NCBI RefSeq assembly: GCF_021728535.1
Contig: NZ_JAKKDU010000010.1
Coordinates: forward strand, 62,001 to 126,000
Length of the DNA: 64,000 nucleotides
Origin: Wocania arenilitoris
GTDB lineage: Bacteria > Bacteroidota > Bacteroidia > Flavobacteriales > Flavobacteriaceae
Reading direction: 5' to 3'
Shown: one piece after another, positions 63,575-64,000 of the stretch
Layout of the letters: each line of letters starts with the position of its first letter
How positions within the stretch are numbered: the first letter of the stretch is position 1
The notes under the pieces: model-generated
The model's input: only the letters and a program-made list of their open reading frames with translations
Told to the model about the DNA's origin: nothing
Database searches by the model: none
Position numbers and translations under genes: made by a program

Positions 63575-64000
63575 ATGTTAACTAAGCGAATTATACCTTG
63601 TTTAGATATAAAAAATGGTCGCACCGTAAAAGGTGTAAACTTTGTTGATTTGCGTGACGCCGGAGACCCGGTAGCACTGGCAAAACAATATGCAGATCAA
63701 GGTGCTGACGAATTGGTGTTTTTAGATATAACAGCTACTTTAGAAGCACGGGCTACAACATTAGAAATGGTTCTTCATGTAGCAGAACAAGTCAATATTC
63801 CATTTACCGTTGGTGGTGGTATTTCTTCTATTGCACATGTAGATGCTTTATTAAAAAATGGAGCAGACAAGGTGTCAATTAACTCGTCTGCTGTTAAAAG
63901 ACCTGAATTAATAAATGAATTGGCAGATAAATTTGGCAGTCAGTGTATTGTAGTAGCTATTGATGCAAAACAAGTTGATGGGCAATGGAAAGTGCATTTA
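63575..64000 (+). CDS. hisF: Imidazole glycerol phosphate synthase cyclase subunit (partial, runs off the window)
   Basis: The first 142 codons are present. The ATG at 63575 opens [20 protein letters not shown] with catalytic Asp11, then [41 protein letters not shown] and VAIDAK. These are HisF signatures. The gene continues past 64000. It forms the synthase with HisH, and its start lies 2 bp after the hisA stop, so it belongs to the same operon; hisI/E would be expected next. Confidence 0.96.
   Translation, partial: MLTKRIIPCLDIKNGRTVKGVNFVDLRDAGDPVALAKQYADQGADELVFLDITATLEARATTLEMVLHVAEQVNIPFTVGGGISSIAHVDALLKNGADKVSINSSAVKRPELINELADKFGSQCIVVAIDAKQVDGQWKVHL

Overview
The window is AT-rich chromosomal DNA from a member of the Bacteroidota, almost certainly a Flavobacteriaceae-type bacterium. 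The evidence is a PorX-type receiver/PglZ protein, a fused lpxC-fabZ gene, two lpxD-like genes, a TonB-receptor-like outer membrane barrel, several TAnnTTTG-type -7 promoter elements, and weak Shine-Dalgarno signals. No rRNA, tRNA, insertion sequence, integrase or CRISPR array was seen.

Positions 28-34223 form a large extracellular or capsular polysaccharide locus. At its left end, one minus-strand run carries an MBOAT O-acyltransferase (7698-9143), an SGNH-like partner (6747-7697) and then six tandem, diverged paralogues of a FemAB/GNAT-fold (Acetyltransf_6-like) transferase (28-6746). A plus-strand beta-helix lipoprotein follows (9645-11609), and a 30-bp perfect palindrome closes it off. 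A second minus-strand operon runs from 25234 down to 11676. It encodes two UDP-sugar dehydrogenases, a Wzx flippase, five glycosyltransferases, an EpsG-type polymerase, a DUF2334 deacetylase and a second MBOAT/SGNH pair. A TviC/WbpP-like epimerase lies just upstream on its own. On the plus strand come a sugar aminotransferase, a WbpM/CapD dehydratase, a Wza-type export lipoprotein and a Wzc-type tyrosine kinase (27156-33480), with a convergent PHP-type phosphatase. Together these supply UDP-GlcA, probably UDP-GalNAcA and an amino-deoxy sugar, followed by assembly, flipping, polymerisation, export and heavy acyl decoration.

Positions 34268-40268 hold a decayed gene, aroB, proline dehydrogenase, a short soluble CapD-like dehydratase, an initiating phosphoglycosyl transferase, a small membrane-anchored protein and an alanine dehydrogenase family gene. 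Positions 40435-47087 hold an outer-membrane beta-barrel protein, a small-ORF/membrane-protein pair, tsaE, porX and an HD-domain hydrolase.

Positions 47166-57335 are core functions: lpxD, lpxC-fabZ, lpxA, efp, a second lpxD-like gene, sucD, fabG, then an uncharacterised trio (secreted protein, VWA membrane protein, prohibitin-like SPFH protein). Positions 57489-64000 are a histidine operon, hisG-D-C-B-H-A-F, cut by the window edge. It is preceded by a 17-codon leader peptide with three consecutive His codons and mutually exclusive antiterminator and terminator hairpins.

The observations most worth following are the six-gene acyltransferase array with its unexplained shared C-terminal domain, the his attenuator, and a 90-bp intergenic element present in two copies about 92% identical (before 53915 and before hisB). 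A candidate regulatory motif shared by all three polysaccharide-locus intergenic regions is a further lead.
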